Of a DNA stretch of 64,000 nucleotides, positions 9,025-17,912 are shown piece by piece (the first letter of the stretch is position 1; each line of letters starts with the position of its first letter). Under the pieces are notes generated by a model that saw only the letters and a list, made by a program, of their open reading frames with translations, was not told the DNA's origin and searched no databases. The DNA is from CAVOJV01 sp963696325 (GTDB lineage: Bacteria; Pseudomonadota; Gammaproteobacteria; Competibacterales; Competibacteraceae). The stretch lies in NCBI GenBank assembly GCA_963696325.1, contig CAVOJV010000034.1, positions 16,306 to 80,305 of the forward strand, in the 5' to 3' direction. The position numbers and the translations under genes were made by a program.

Positions 9025-9075
9025 AATTTGCTAACAATTTTACAACCAGTTATGGAGTACCGAGGTGATGGTTTA

Positions 9076-9291
9076 ATGCCTTCCGTGAAAGTCAAAGAAA
9101 ACGAACCGTTTGATATTGCCCTGCGCCGCTTCAAGCGCTCTTGCGAGAAAGCGGGTATTCTTTCAGAAGTTCGCCGCCGCGAGTTCTATGAGAAGCCTAC
9201 CCAGGAACGTAAACGCAAACAGGCCGCCGCTGTTAAACGTCACCTGAAAAAGCTCTCTCGGGAAGTTTCTCGCCGTATCCGTCTTTACTAA
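9076..9291 (+). CDS. rpsU: Ribosomal protein bS21
   Basis: This 71-aa basic small-subunit protein starts MPSVKVKENEPFDIALRRF. The long basic C-terminal helices end in SRRIRLY. The frame is open from 9028, but the ATG at 9076 gives the exact normal length of bS21. It is the first gene of the macromolecular-synthesis cluster rpsU-yqeY-dnaG-rpoD, which couples translation, replication priming and transcription genes. Confidence 0.97.
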   Translation: MPSVKVKENEPFDIALRRFKRSCEKAGILSEVRRREFYEKPTQERKRKQAAAVKRHLKKLSREVSRRIRLY

Positions 9292-9324
9292 GACATCAGT
9301 TTTTCCTTCCGATTTTCCGCACCC

Positions 9325-9771
9325 ATGTCTCTCAAAAATCGCATTCAAGACGACATGAAGTTCGCCATGCGGGCTAAGGATAAAGACCGTTTGGGGACCA
9401 TTCGACTTATCCTTGCTGCTGTCAAGCAACGCGAGGTCGATGAGCGCATCATCTTGGATGACGCACAAGTCATCGGCGTGCTGGAACGCATGTGCAAACA
9501 GCGCCGCGAGTCCATTGGCCATTATCAGAACGGGGGTCGCGAAGATCTGGCCGCTAAGGAAGCCTTTGAGATTGAGGTCATCCAGGCCTATATGCCTCAG
9601 CCCATCAGCGAGGCCGAACTGGCCGCCCTGATTGCTCAGGCCATTGCCGCCGCTGGCGCCCAATCGGTCCGGGATATGGGGAAGGTCATGGGCCTGCTCA
9701 AGAATCAGATCCAGGGGCGCGCCGATATGACCGCGGTCAGCGCCCTCGTTAAGGCCCGGCTCGACGGTTGA
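9325..9771 (+). CDS. yqeY: GatB/YqeY domain protein
   Basis: This 148-aa protein starts MSLKNRIQDDMKFAMRAKDK and belongs to the YqeY family, which resembles the tRNA-binding tail of the amidotransferase subunit GatB. A GAD-like helical region with YMPQPISEAEL lies near the middle. The precise function is unknown. It lies 33 bp after rpsU in the common rpsU-yqeY-dnaG order. Confidence 0.92.
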   Translation: MSLKNRIQDDMKFAMRAKDKDRLGTIRLILAAVKQREVDERIILDDAQVIGVLERMCKQRRESIGHYQNGGREDLAAKEAFEIEVIQAYMPQPISEAELAALIAQAIAAAGAQSVRDMGKVMGLLKNQIQGRADMTAVSALVKARLDG

Positions 9772-9894
9772 ACAGGCGGCCGCTATTTCCCGACGCGTTA
9801 ACTTAGTCGAGTCCAAATCGGCATCCGCAGGTATTTGGCAAAGATATCTGGCACCACGCTGACAGCGTGCCGAGAATCGCCTAAGCTATGCCTC

Positions 9895-11622
9895 ATGGCC
9901 AACCGCATTTCCCAGGATTTTCTTGATCAACTGCTTAGCCGAGTGGACCTCGTCGAGGTCGTCGATGTCCGGGTAACCTTACGGAAAACGGGCCGTGAGT
10001 ACAGCGCCTGCTGCCCGTTTCATGCCGAAAAAACCCCTTCGTTTACCGTCAGCCCGGTCAAACAGTTTTATCACTGCTTCGGCTGTGGCGCCCATGGCAA
10101 CGCCATCGGTTTTCTCATGGCATACGAGCATCTGGGGTTCATGGAGGCCGTTGAGGAACTGGCGCGCTCGGCAGGTTTGGAATTACCCTGCGCCATTGAT
10201 GCGAAACCTGACCAGCAGAAAGACCTGATTGCCCTGGTTGAGCAAGCCGCTCATTTCTTTCGCCGGCAGCTGCGTGAACATCCTGCTCGTCAGAAGGCTA
10301 TCGATTATCTGCGCGGCCGGGGCTTGAACGGCGAAATCGTCAATACCTTTGGCATCGGTTATGCCCCACCGGCTTGGGATAGCCTGTGCAAGGCATTGGA
10401 AAAAGGCATAGATCCAAAAGATCTAGTCACGGCGGGATTAGCGATTGAGCGCGACAACGGCGAACGCTACGACCGCTTCCGCGACCGCATCGTCTTCCCA
10501 ATCCGTGACCGGCGCGGGCGCACTATTGCTTTCGGTGGCCGTGCCCTGGGGGACGCCACTCCGAAGTATCTGAACTCCCCCGAAACCCCATTTTTCCACA
10601 AGGGCCGGGAACTTTATGGCCTCTATGAGGCGCGCATGAGCGAGCGCCAATTCCAGCATCTGTTGGTGGTAGAAGGGTATATGGACGTGGTAACCCTGGC
10701 CCAATACGGGATCCGTTACGCTGTCGCCACATTGGGAACTGCCACCACCCCGGAGCATTTGGAGCGCCTGTTTCGGGTCAGCAAAGATATTATCTTCTGC
10801 TTCGACGGGGATCGGGCTGGCCGCGAGGCTGCTTGGCGGGCGTTGGAAAACGGCTTGCCGCTGTTGCGGGACGGCCGTCAGGCCGCTTTTCTGTTCCTGC
10901 CCGACGGAGAAGATCCGGATGCCCTGGTGCGCAAGGAGGGTCGAGAGGCTTTTGAAAGCCGGTTAACCCAGGCGCTCCCCTTATCCAACTATCTGTTCGA
11001 GCACCTTACCGCCGAAGTGAACATGCACAGCATCGACGGGCGCGCCCGCTTAGCGGAAAAAGCGCGTCCCCTGCTGGACAGACTGCCCGACAGCGTATAC
11101 CGAGACATGCTGATACAGCGCCTGGCAGACATGACCGGGGTTGGCAAACAACACATTGAAAAACGCCTGACCGTCCATGCGGCGTTGCCGACTGGCCATG
11201 CTGTCAATCCGATGCGCACACCAGTACGTCTCGCCATAGCCCTGTTATTGAATCGCACCGACCTGGCGCAACATGTCGATATCAAGCGTTTTCAGGGAAT
11301 TCCCGCAGCCGGGTTGCCACTGTTGCTGGACCTCATTGAGTTACTTCAGACCCATCCCCAAATTACTTCGGCAGCGCTCCTTCTGACCCGCTATGAGGAT
11401 ACCGAAACAGGGCACATTCTAGCGCGGCTCGCCCAGTGGAAGCCCGAGTCTGCCGAAGATCGTTATGATTATGAGGCGGAGTTTTTAGCTACCCTGGAAC
11501 AACTGGAAAAACGTTACAGCCCGGAAAAACAGCTCTTGGATACCGCCATTCAGAAAGGAAGGCTGGAGAAACTGAGCGTGGAGGAAAGAAATTTGTTAAG
11601 AACCCTTAGCAGGATGAAATGA
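9895..11622 (+). CDS. dnaG: DNA primase
   Basis: This 575-aa primase makes RNA primers for replication. It has an N-terminal CHC2 zinc ribbon (C40, H43, C61, C64). The RNA polymerase/TOPRIM core includes VVEGYMDVVTLAQYG and FDGDRAGREA, and a C-terminal helical domain should bind DnaB. The frame is open from 9835; the ATG at 9895 gives the family N-terminus MANRISQDFLDQLL. It lies between yqeY and rpoD. Confidence 0.97.
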   Translation: MANRISQDFLDQLLSRVDLVEVVDVRVTLRKTGREYSACCPFHAEKTPSFTVSPVKQFYHCFGCGAHGNAIGFLMAYEHLGFMEAVEELARSAGLELPCAIDAKPDQQKDLIALVEQAAHFFRRQLREHPARQKAIDYLRGRGLNGEIVNTFGIGYAPPAWDSLCKALEKGIDPKDLVTAGLAIERDNGERYDRFRDRIVFPIRDRRGRTIAFGGRALGDATPKYLNSPETPFFHKGRELYGLYEARMSERQFQHLLVVEGYMDVVTLAQYGIRYAVATLGTATTPEHLERLFRVSKDIIFCFDGDRAGREAAWRALENGLPLLRDGRQAAFLFLPDGEDPDALVRKEGREAFESRLTQALPLSNYLFEHLTAEVNMHSIDGRARLAEKARPLLDRLPDSVYRDMLIQRLADMTGVGKQHIEKRLTVHAALPTGHAVNPMRTPVRLAIALLLNRTDLAQHVDIKRFQGIPAAGLPLLLDLIELLQTHPQITSAALLLTRYEDTETGHILARLAQWKPESAEDRYDYEAEFLATLEQLEKRYSPEKQLLDTAIQKGRLEKLSVEERNLLRTLSRMK

Positions 11623-11731
11623 AGCTAATCGTCACCGGTCAAATGATTTCGGCGGTATGCTGATTTATATGTTAAATTTATCAGTTTGATTTTCCGATTC
11701 AAGCTACTATTGTCGGGTACACCACAAGGTC

Positions 11732-13600
11732 ATGAGCGAACAGCAACAGTCGCAGTTGAAAAAGTTGATCGCCCGCGGTAAAGAGCAGGGGTTCTTGACT
11801 TATGCCGAGGTGAATGACCACCTGCCGGATGACATCGTCGACCCAGAGCAGATCGAAGACATCATCGCGATGATAAACGATATGGGCATCGAGGTGCATG
11901 AATTCGCGCCGGATACTGATACCCTTTTGCTGAGCGACAGCACGGTCAACACCGATGATGATGTGGCCGAGGAAGCCGCGGCGGCCCTGGCGGCGGTAGA
12001 CAGCGAATTCGGCCGTACCACCGACCCCGTGCGCATGTACATGCGCGAGATGGGTACCGTGGAATTGTTGACTCGGGAAGGCGAGATCCAGATCGCCAAG
12101 CGCATCGAGGAAGGCATGGCGCAAGTGTTGTCCGCTCTGGCCAGCTACCCTCCTGTGATCATCGAGTTGTTAAGGGAATATGTCGTTGTCGAGGCAGGTG
12201 AATTGCGCCTTGCTGACCTCATCAGCGGATTTAAAGAAACGCTTGCGGATCCGGTCGAAACACCTCCGGTTAGCGATGAAGGCGTGGAACCGCAAGGGAG
12301 CGTTGCCCCGGCTAATGACAGCGACCTCGATGTAGAAGGCGAGGATGAGAACGAAGACGACGATGCAGGGGCGGTAACGGACAATGGACCGGATCCTGAA
12401 GAAGCCGCCCGCCGCTTTGCGGAACTGCGCGCTTTGCTTGAGCAGACGCTAGGCAGCATCAATGAGCGCGGCCTACATCATCTGCGGACGCGGGCCCTGC
12501 GCCAGCAGATGGCCGAACAATTCATGGAATTCAAGCTGGTGCCGAAGGTGTTGGAGCGATTGGTTAATGCGCTGCGCGACACGGTAGATCGAATTCGTGC
12601 CCAGGAAAAAATCGTTATGGCTATGTGCGTTGGCAAGGCGCAAATGCCCCGCAAGGTGTTTATTAACTCCTTTCCTGAACATGAGACTAACCTGGAATGG
12701 GTTGATGAGCACATCAAGACGGGGAAGAAGTATTCCGCCGCCCTCTCGGAATACCGCAACGAGATCCGCCAGGCCCAGGGCACGCTGATGGAAATACAGC
12801 GAGAAGCCTGCATTCCCATCCATGATATCAAGGATACCAACCGCCATATGTCCATCGGCGAAGCCAAGGCTCGGCGCGCCAAAAAGGAGATGGTGGAGGC
12901 CAACCTGCGCCTGGTGATTTCCATCGCCAAGAAATACACCAATCGCGGTTTGCAATTCCTGGATCTGATCCAAGAGGGCAACATCGGCCTGATGAAAGCG
13001 GTGGATAAATTCGAATATCGGCGTGGCTACAAGTTTTCCACTTATGCGACGTGGTGGATTCGCCAGGCCATCACCCGCTCCATCGCCGATCAGGCCCGCA
13101 CCATCCGCATCCCGGTGCATATGATCGAGACCATCAACAAGCTTAATCGAATCTCCCGGCAGATGCTTCAGGAGATGGGGCGTGAGGCGACGCCGGATGA
13201 GTTGGCCGAACGCATGGATATGCCGGAAGACAAGGTGCGCAAGGTTCTCAAGATCTCCAAAGAGCCCATTTCCATGGAAACCCCCATCGGCGATGACGAG
13301 GATTCCCATCTGGGGGATTTCATCGAGGATGCCAGCGTGCTATCACCGGTGGATTCCGCTACTGGCGAAGGCTTGAAGGAGGCCACGCGCGAGGTGCTAG
13401 CCAGCCTTACACCGCGGGAGGCCAAGGTGCTGCGCATGCGTTTTGGCATCGATATGAATACCGATCATACCCTGGAAGAAGTCGGCAAACAGTTCGATGT
13501 CACCCGCGAGCGCATCCGCCAGATCGAAGCCAAGGCCCTGCGCAAACTGCGTCACCCCAATCGCTCCGAGCAGTTGCGCAGCTTCCTGGATCTGGAATGA
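11732..13600 (+). CDS. rpoD: RNA polymerase sigma-70 (housekeeping sigma factor)
   Basis: This 622-aa sigma factor has a region 1.1, then an acidic spacer with a run of Asp/Glu at about residues 194-214. Regions 2-4 are highly conserved: YKFSTYATWWIRQAITR in region 2 and the region 4.2 helix-turn-helix VTRERIRQIEAKALRKLR near the end. It closes the macromolecular-synthesis cluster, 109 bp after dnaG. That gap is large enough for its own promoter, but I saw no clear one. Confidence 0.98.
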   Translation: MSEQQQSQLKKLIARGKEQGFLTYAEVNDHLPDDIVDPEQIEDIIAMINDMGIEVHEFAPDTDTLLLSDSTVNTDDDVAEEAAAALAAVDSEFGRTTDPVRMYMREMGTVELLTREGEIQIAKRIEEGMAQVLSALASYPPVIIELLREYVVVEAGELRLADLISGFKETLADPVETPPVSDEGVEPQGSVAPANDSDLDVEGEDENEDDDAGAVTDNGPDPEEAARRFAELRALLEQTLGSINERGLHHLRTRALRQQMAEQFMEFKLVPKVLERLVNALRDTVDRIRAQEKIVMAMCVGKAQMPRKVFINSFPEHETNLEWVDEHIKTGKKYSAALSEYRNEIRQAQGTLMEIQREACIPIHDIKDTNRHMSIGEAKARRAKKEMVEANLRLVISIAKKYTNRGLQFLDLIQEGNIGLMKAVDKFEYRRGYKFSTYATWWIRQAITRSIADQARTIRIPVHMIETINKLNRISRQMLQEMGREATPDELAERMDMPEDKVRKVLKISKEPISMETPIGDDEDSHLGDFIEDASVLSPVDSATGEGLKEATREVLASLTPREAKVLRMRFGIDMNTDHTLEEVGKQFDVTRERIRQIEAKALRKLRHPNRSEQLRSFLDLE

Positions 13601-13645
13601 GCTGTAGCGGTAGTCGGCTGTCCACATTATACTTCTTCGATATCA

Positions 13646-13722
13646 GGGCCCTTAGCTCAGTCGGTTAGAGCTGCGGACTCATAATCCGTAGGTCGTAGGT
13701 TCAAGTCCTACAGGGCCCACCA
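13646..13722 (+). tRNA. tRNA with anticodon CAU, probably tRNA-Ile2 (lysidine type)
   Basis: This 77-nt cloverleaf has the acceptor stem GGGCCC/GGGCCC, anticodon stem GCGGA/UCCGU, loop CUCAUAA and an encoded CCA. The anticodon CAU would be called Met by rule. The body (TTAGCTCAGTCGGTTAGAGC and GACTCATAATC) resembles the E. coli ileX/ileY type, in which C34 becomes lysidine to read AUA. It lies 45 bp after rpoD, where this tRNA is often found. Confidence 0.93.
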
Positions 13723-13733
13723 ATTAAAACAAT

Positions 13734-13765
13734 GGCTTGCGTTACTTTCGCGTCAAGCCCCTTTT
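13734..13765 (+). terminator. Possible terminator after the tRNA
   Basis: GGCTTG (13734-13739) can pair with CAAGCC (13754-13759), and C then TTTT follows. The loop is long and the T-run short, so this is weak. Confidence 0.35.
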
Positions 13766-14277
13766 CTCCGCCGCTACGCCGGTGGCTGCCCCAGTAAAGA
13801 AAAACGCCTCTTTTCTGGCAAAAGCCAGCGATGTTGAATGAGCGCTTTGGCGTTCTCGTGGGCGAACCTGCTCGCCCCGCAACTGGCGGCGCAGCAAGAC
13901 GACCCGCCGCTGGTGATCCCACCCCGATAGCCGCAATTCACCTTCCAATCCTTGCCAGTCGGCATCGGCAGCGGTCCAGGCGCCGCCGAAGAAATCCCGC
14001 TCGATGCAGCGCTTGCCTTCTTTCGTCAGCCTCAACTTGAACAGGTAGTGCTGATTTCGGTCTTCGAGTTCGCGCATGCTCCGGTCGGCGCCAAAGCCGC
14101 AGTCACCCCGCACCCGGTGATGGAAAATGGCATCTGCCCCCAGAGTGTCACCGCTGCTTTATCGATCCAAGGCACCTGCAGGTTTCCACTGGGCGGTTCC
14201 ACCCAACCCGTCGCCTCGGCAAGCGCCTGCGCTGCCAGGCGTAATGCAAAGTTTTGCCGCCTTTTCACTTCACCCAT
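13742..14277 (-). pseudogene. Decayed IS1380-like transposase fragment
   Basis: Read leftward, an open stretch (14113 to 13742) contains VRGDCGFGADRSMRELEDRN and YLFKLRLTKEGKRCIER, typical of the catalytic centre of IS1380-family DDE transposases. The preceding part lies in another frame (14277 to about 14150, NFALRLAAQALAEATGW), so at least one frameshift lies near 14130. N- and C-terminal parts are missing and I saw no terminal repeats. It sits just after the tRNA gene. The family call is from memory of motifs. Confidence 0.6.
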
Positions 14278-14463
14278 CGGGTGATCTCTTCAATTACCTG
14301 AGTCAATATATCTCATTGACAGCATACAATAGCAGCCAAGCAGTGAATCGCTGTTTTTGGGATAAAGAGCCTTGTTGATGACAAATGGATCTTATGATCT
14401 TAAATAAGGCGAACCATGCGCTTTATCGGCTATGCTAGCGGCAAAATTAAATCGAGGTGTGAC

Positions 14464-14670
14464 ATGAATCCAGATGTATTTAACATGCAGGTGCGCAAAT
14501 TCCTTAAGCAGGTGGGTGTAACTTCCCAACGCGAGATCGAAAACGCTGTCCGTGAGGCTTTGGAAAGTGGCGAGATCAAAGGTGACGAACGCTTGCAAGT
14601 CTGCATGACCCTGACCATCGACAAGCTGGAATTTACCCATATCGTCGATGATGAGATCACCCTGGAGTAA
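14464..14670 (+). CDS. Small conserved protein, DUF6494 type
   Basis: This 68-aa protein starts MNPDVFNMQVRKFLKQVGVT and ends with a strand-like DKLEFTHIVDDEITLE. It resembles small proteobacterial proteins of unknown function grouped as DUF6494. GAGGTG lies 7 bp before the ATG at 14464. It is convergent with tatC. No function can be given. Confidence 0.75.
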   Translation: MNPDVFNMQVRKFLKQVGVTSQREIENAVREALESGEIKGDERLQVCMTLTIDKLEFTHIVDDEITLE

Positions 14671-14736
14671 GTCGCTGGGAGTTAAGCCAGATGCCGCCAG
14701 GGGCGCCCCATTAAGATGCTCTGCGGGTTGCCGGCG

Positions 14737-15516
14737 TCAGGATTGTGGATCGTCGAAGTGGTTCAGGGCTGTGTTCTGCGAAGTGTTGCCGGCCCGGCGG
14801 CGCAGCAAAATCCGAGAGCAAAATACCCCCGCTTCAAAAAGCAGCCATATCGGCACCGCCAGCAGGGTTTGGGAAATCACATCGGGCGGGGTAAGCACCA
14901 TGCCGATAATGAAAGCTCCCACGATGATATAGGGGCGTTTGGTCGTCAGCGCCTCTGGCGTAGTGACCCCCGTGATGACCAAAATAATAGTGGCAATCGG
15001 CACCTCGAAGGCCACTCCGAAGGCGAAGAACAAGGTCAACACAAAATCCAGATAATGGGTGATGTCGGTCATCACCGCCACGCCCTGGGGTGCGGTGCTG
15101 GTTATGAAGGCAAAGAACAGCGGCATGATGATGTAATAGGCGAAGGCCATCCCGCAATAAAACAATGCGGTGCTGGATACCAGGATGGGCATCGCCAAGC
15201 GCTTCTCGCTTTGATACAAGCCAGGCGCGATGAAAGCCCAGGCTTGATAGAGCACCCACGGCATGGCGATGAACAAGGCCAGCACGAGGCTGAGCTTCAT
15301 GGGTGCCAGGAAAGGCGAAATAACATCGATAGCGATCATGCTGCTCTGGGCCGGCAAATGCTTGAGCAGTGGACCGGCCAGCGCGGTGTAGATCTGGTTG
15401 GAGAAGGGCGACAGTACCAGAAACACCAGTAGGATGCCGGCAATCATCCGCAGCAGGCGGGTGCGCAACTCCAGAAGATGGCTGAGTAAAGGTTGTTCCT
15501 GATCGACGTCGGACAC
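14737..15516 (-). CDS. tatC: Twin-arginine translocase subunit TatC
   Basis: TatC is the multi-span receptor for twin-arginine signal peptides. This 259-aa protein has six predicted membrane segments. The start MSDVDQEQPLLSHLLELRTRLLR carries the conserved E-LR pattern, and FGVAFEVPIATIIL is typical. It ends the leftward his-tat operon, 6 bp after tatB. A cytoplasmic C-terminal tail follows the last membrane span. Confidence 0.97.
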   Translation of the reverse strand: MSDVDQEQPLLSHLLELRTRLLRMIAGILLVFLVLSPFSNQIYTALAGPLLKHLPAQSSMIAIDVISPFLAPMKLSLVLALFIAMPWVLYQAWAFIAPGLYQSEKRLAMPILVSSTALFYCGMAFAYYIIMPLFFAFITSTAPQGVAVMTDITHYLDFVLTLFFAFGVAFEVPIATIILVITGVTTPEALTTKRPYIIVGAFIIGMVLTPPDVISQTLLAVPIWLLFEAGVFCSRILLRRRAGNTSQNTALNHFDDPQS

Positions 15517-15522
15517 CGGTCA

Positions 15523-15963
15523 CTACTCACACTGCACGGGGGGATTGGGTGGCGAGGTCGGGTCGGCTGGCGGCTGAGTCGAAGACGCCGTTTGAAGCAC
15601 TGCATCAGGGAGGGAAACACCCTCGGCTGGTGGCTGAGGCGATGTGCTCTTAGTCAGGGAAACAGCCTCAAGATGTGGAGTTACGGTTTTGCTCACTTCT
15701 GTTTGAATGTCCGTATTGATGGATTTGACTCTGTCGGCTAATCTCCTTATCTCTTCAGCAGCTTCCTGCTGGCTGATAGAGCGTTTCAGCTCATCCACCC
15801 GCAATTCCCGCTCTACTTCATCTTTGACATCCGCCACCATGCGCCGCGCCTTGCCTATCCAGAGTCCGGCCGTGCGCGCCAGCCCTGGCAGGCGTTTAGG
15901 CCCTACCACCACCAACGCCACCACGAAGACCAGGACGATTTCCCAAAAGCCGATCTCAAACAT
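15523..15963 (-). CDS. tatB: Twin-arginine translocase subunit TatB
   Basis: This 146-aa protein has a single N-terminal membrane helix (MFEIGFWEIVLVFVVALVVV), then a GPKRLP hinge and an amphipathic helix. The long C-terminal tail is rich in Pro, Ser and Thr and probably disordered. The ATG at 15963 fits the family; the frame is open six codons further upstream. TatB works with TatC as the receptor for folded Tat substrates. Confidence 0.94.
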   Translation of the reverse strand: MFEIGFWEIVLVFVVALVVVGPKRLPGLARTAGLWIGKARRMVADVKDEVERELRVDELKRSISQQEAAEEIRRLADRVKSINTDIQTEVSKTVTPHLEAVSLTKSTSPQPPAEGVSLPDAVLQTASSTQPPADPTSPPNPPVQCE

Positions 15964-15993
15964 ATTGGTAACCAGCTGCAATGAGCATTAAAT

Positions 15994-16242
15994 TCAGACT
16001 TTATCCTTCTCTTTAGGCGTATTTTCCCGCGTGGCCTCGGCATCGATGACCCGGTTTTGGGTGATGTGATCAGGTTTTTTCTCATCCTCTGCTTCCGCCG
16101 ATTTTTCGCCTTCTTTCATGGAGTCGCGAAAGCCCTTGAACGAGGCGCCTAAATCGGCGCCGAGATTGCGCAGGCGCTTGGTACCGAAGAGGACCAAGAC
16201 AATAGCCAGGATGAGCAATAGTTCCCAAACACTAAAACGCAT
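15994..16242 (-). CDS. tatA: Twin-arginine translocase subunit TatA
   Basis: This 82-aa pore-forming subunit has an N-terminal membrane helix (MRFSVWELLLILAIVLVLF), the FGTKRLRNLG hinge, then the FKGFRDSMKEGE amphipathic helix and a charged tail. It lies 30 bp upstream of tatB and follows hisE. Confidence 0.96.
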   Translation of the reverse strand: MRFSVWELLLILAIVLVLFGTKRLRNLGADLGASFKGFRDSMKEGEKSAEAEDEKKPDHITQNRVIDAEATRENTPKEKDKV

Positions 16243-16282
16243 GGTGTGACCCTCGCAAGTCGTATCCCAGCAAAGCCGGGGG

Positions 16283-16684
16283 TTAGGTAGCTTTAGGTGC
16301 CCTGGAAGCTTTTTCGGCTAGACCGGATACCCCAGCACGGCGTGCAAGCTCCTGCAGCACCGCCGCAGGCCCCAGCCCTTGATGGGCCAGCATCACCAGG
16401 GTATGAAACCACAGGTCTGCCGTTTCGTGCACGAGCTGCTGGAGGTCTCCGTCCTTGGCGGCCAATATCGTTTCCGTGGCCTCTTCGCCCACTTTCTTGA
16501 GAATGGCGTCCAGGCCCTTGGCGTAGAGCTGCGCCACATAGGAGCTCTCGGGATCGGCGCCCTTACGGGATTCCATGGTAGCCGCCAGTTGCCGCAGGAT
16601 ATCATTACGGTCGCGCTGCGTATGCAATGCCGTTGTTGCAGGTGGCTGTCGGCCCTGCGGCTCAGTTGCCGGCCGCGTCGTCAT
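16283..16684 (-). CDS. hisE: Phosphoribosyl-ATP pyrophosphatase
   Basis: HisE hydrolyses phosphoribosyl-ATP to phosphoribosyl-AMP, the second histidine step. The 133-aa protein has the MazG-like helical motifs KVGEEATETILAAKDGD and HETADLWFHTLVML with the metal-binding Glu/Asp residues. The first 25 residues are a non-conserved extension, so a later start is possible. Its first four bases overlap the hisI stop (ATGA), a sign of coupled translation. Confidence 0.95.
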   Translation of the reverse strand: MTTRPATEPQGRQPPATTALHTQRDRNDILRQLAATMESRKGADPESSYVAQLYAKGLDAILKKVGEEATETILAAKDGDLQQLVHETADLWFHTLVMLAHQGLGPAAVLQELARRAGVSGLAEKASRAPKAT

Positions 16685-17073
16685 GCAGAACCATACATCG
16701 CGTTAGGGTCCTTGAGCACCGCATCCATCGTTACCCAGTCGCCGTCGCGAAGCTGTTGGAAAAAGCAGCTATGGCGGCCGGTATGGCAGGCCACGCCACC
16801 ACTCTGCTCCACTTCCAACAACAACACATCATTATCGCAGTCCAGGTGGATGCCGCGCACCTTTTGCACATTGCCGGAAGTTTCACCCTTATGCCAGAGA
16901 CGCCGCCGCGAGCGGGACCAGTAGACTGCCTCGCCGTGGGCCACGGTCTGTTGCAAGGCTTCATGGTTCATCCACGCCAGCATCAATACCCTGCCGCTGC
17001 CGGTTTCCTGGGCGATCACGGGTACCAAGCCATCGGCAGTCCACTGGATACGGTCCAGCCATTCTTCATTCAT
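16681..17073 (-). CDS. hisI: Phosphoribosyl-AMP cyclohydrolase
   Basis: HisI opens the adenine ring of phosphoribosyl-AMP, the third histidine step. The 130-aa protein has MLAWMNHEAL, a Zn/Mg-binding region with LDCDNDVLLLEVEQ and CHTGRHSCFF. Two in-frame ATGs compete; 17073 has AGGA at 9 bp, while 17079 has it at only 3 bp, so I chose 17073. The further upstream frame runs into hisF and is not conserved. Confidence 0.94.
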   Translation of the reverse strand: MNEEWLDRIQWTADGLVPVIAQETGSGRVLMLAWMNHEALQQTVAHGEAVYWSRSRRRLWHKGETSGNVQKVRGIHLDCDNDVLLLEVEQSGGVACHTGRHSCFFQQLRDGDWVTMDAVLKDPNAMYGSA

Positions 17074-17101
17074 TACCATATATCCTGACGCTGAAAGACG
17101 T

Positions 17102-17875
17102 TCAAAGCCGCACCTCGATGCCATGCGCCTGCATATGCCGCTTTGCCTGTTCGATAGTGTATTCGCCAAAGTGAAAAATGCTGGCGGCCAGCACTGCGTC
17201 GGCCTTGCCTTTAAGTATTCCGTCGGTTAGGTGATCCAGGGTGCCAACCCCGCCGGAGGCAATCACCGGCACGCTGACGGCCTCGCTGACGGCGCGGGTC
17301 AACTCTAGGTCAAAGCCGAGCTTAGTGCCATCCCGGTCCATGCTGGTAAGCAAAATCTCCCCGGCACCGTAGTCGACCATTTTGCAGGCCCACTCCACAG
17401 CATCGATGCCCGTAGGCCGGCGGCCCCCGTGCGTGAAGACTTCCCAGCGTGGAGCCCGCTCCGAGGTGCGGACCGCCTTGGCATCGATGGCTACCACAAT
17501 GCATTGATTGCCGAAGCGGCGGGCGGCTTCCCGAACGAATTCGGGATTGAAGACCGCCGCTGTGTTGATGGACACCTTGTCGGCGCCGGCGTTCAGCATG
17601 CGACGCACGTCGGCTACCGTGCGGATGCCACCGCCCACGGTCAGCGGGATGAAGACCTGGCCGGCTACCGCTTCTACGACATGGGCCATAGTCTCCCGAT
17701 TGTCGGAGCTGGCAGTGATATCCAGGAAAGTGACTTCGTCGGCACCCTGCTCGTCGTAGCGGTGCGCAACCTCGACGGGATCACCGGCATCGCGAATGGC
17801 GATGAAGTTGACGCCTTTGACCACCCGGCCGTTGTCTACGTCGAGACAGGGAATAACGCGTTTTGCCAGACCCAT
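17102..17875 (-). CDS. hisF: Imidazole glycerol phosphate synthase, cyclase subunit
   Basis: HisF is a (beta/alpha)8 barrel that joins ammonia from HisH to PRFAR, giving IGP and AICAR. The 257-aa protein starts MGLAKRVIPCLDVDNGRVVKG. Catalytic Asp12 (CLDVDN) and Asp131 (VVAIDAK) are both present, as are phosphate-binding GGGIRT and ASGGVG. It lies between hisA and hisI. Confidence 0.98.
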   Translation of the reverse strand: MGLAKRVIPCLDVDNGRVVKGVNFIAIRDAGDPVEVAHRYDEQGADEVTFLDITASSDNRETMAHVVEAVAGQVFIPLTVGGGIRTVADVRRMLNAGADKVSINTAAVFNPEFVREAARRFGNQCIVVAIDAKAVRTSERAPRWEVFTHGGRRPTGIDAVEWACKMVDYGAGEILLTSMDRDGTKLGFDLELTRAVSEAVSVPVIASGGVGTLDHLTDGILKGKADAVLAASIFHFGEYTIEQAKRHMQAHGIEVRL

Positions 17876-17912
17876 GCGTGCGATTTACCTAGAGGTTTCA
17901 AGGCGGCTTATT

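Noticed and set aside
13646..13722. Initiator or elongator tRNA-Met
   Set aside because: The anticodon CAU allows it, but the body and position after rpoD fit the lysidine tRNA-Ile2 better.
14716..15432. 238-aa frame antisense to tatC
   Set aside because: Shadow of tatC; rich in His, Gln and Gly with no hydrophobic core.
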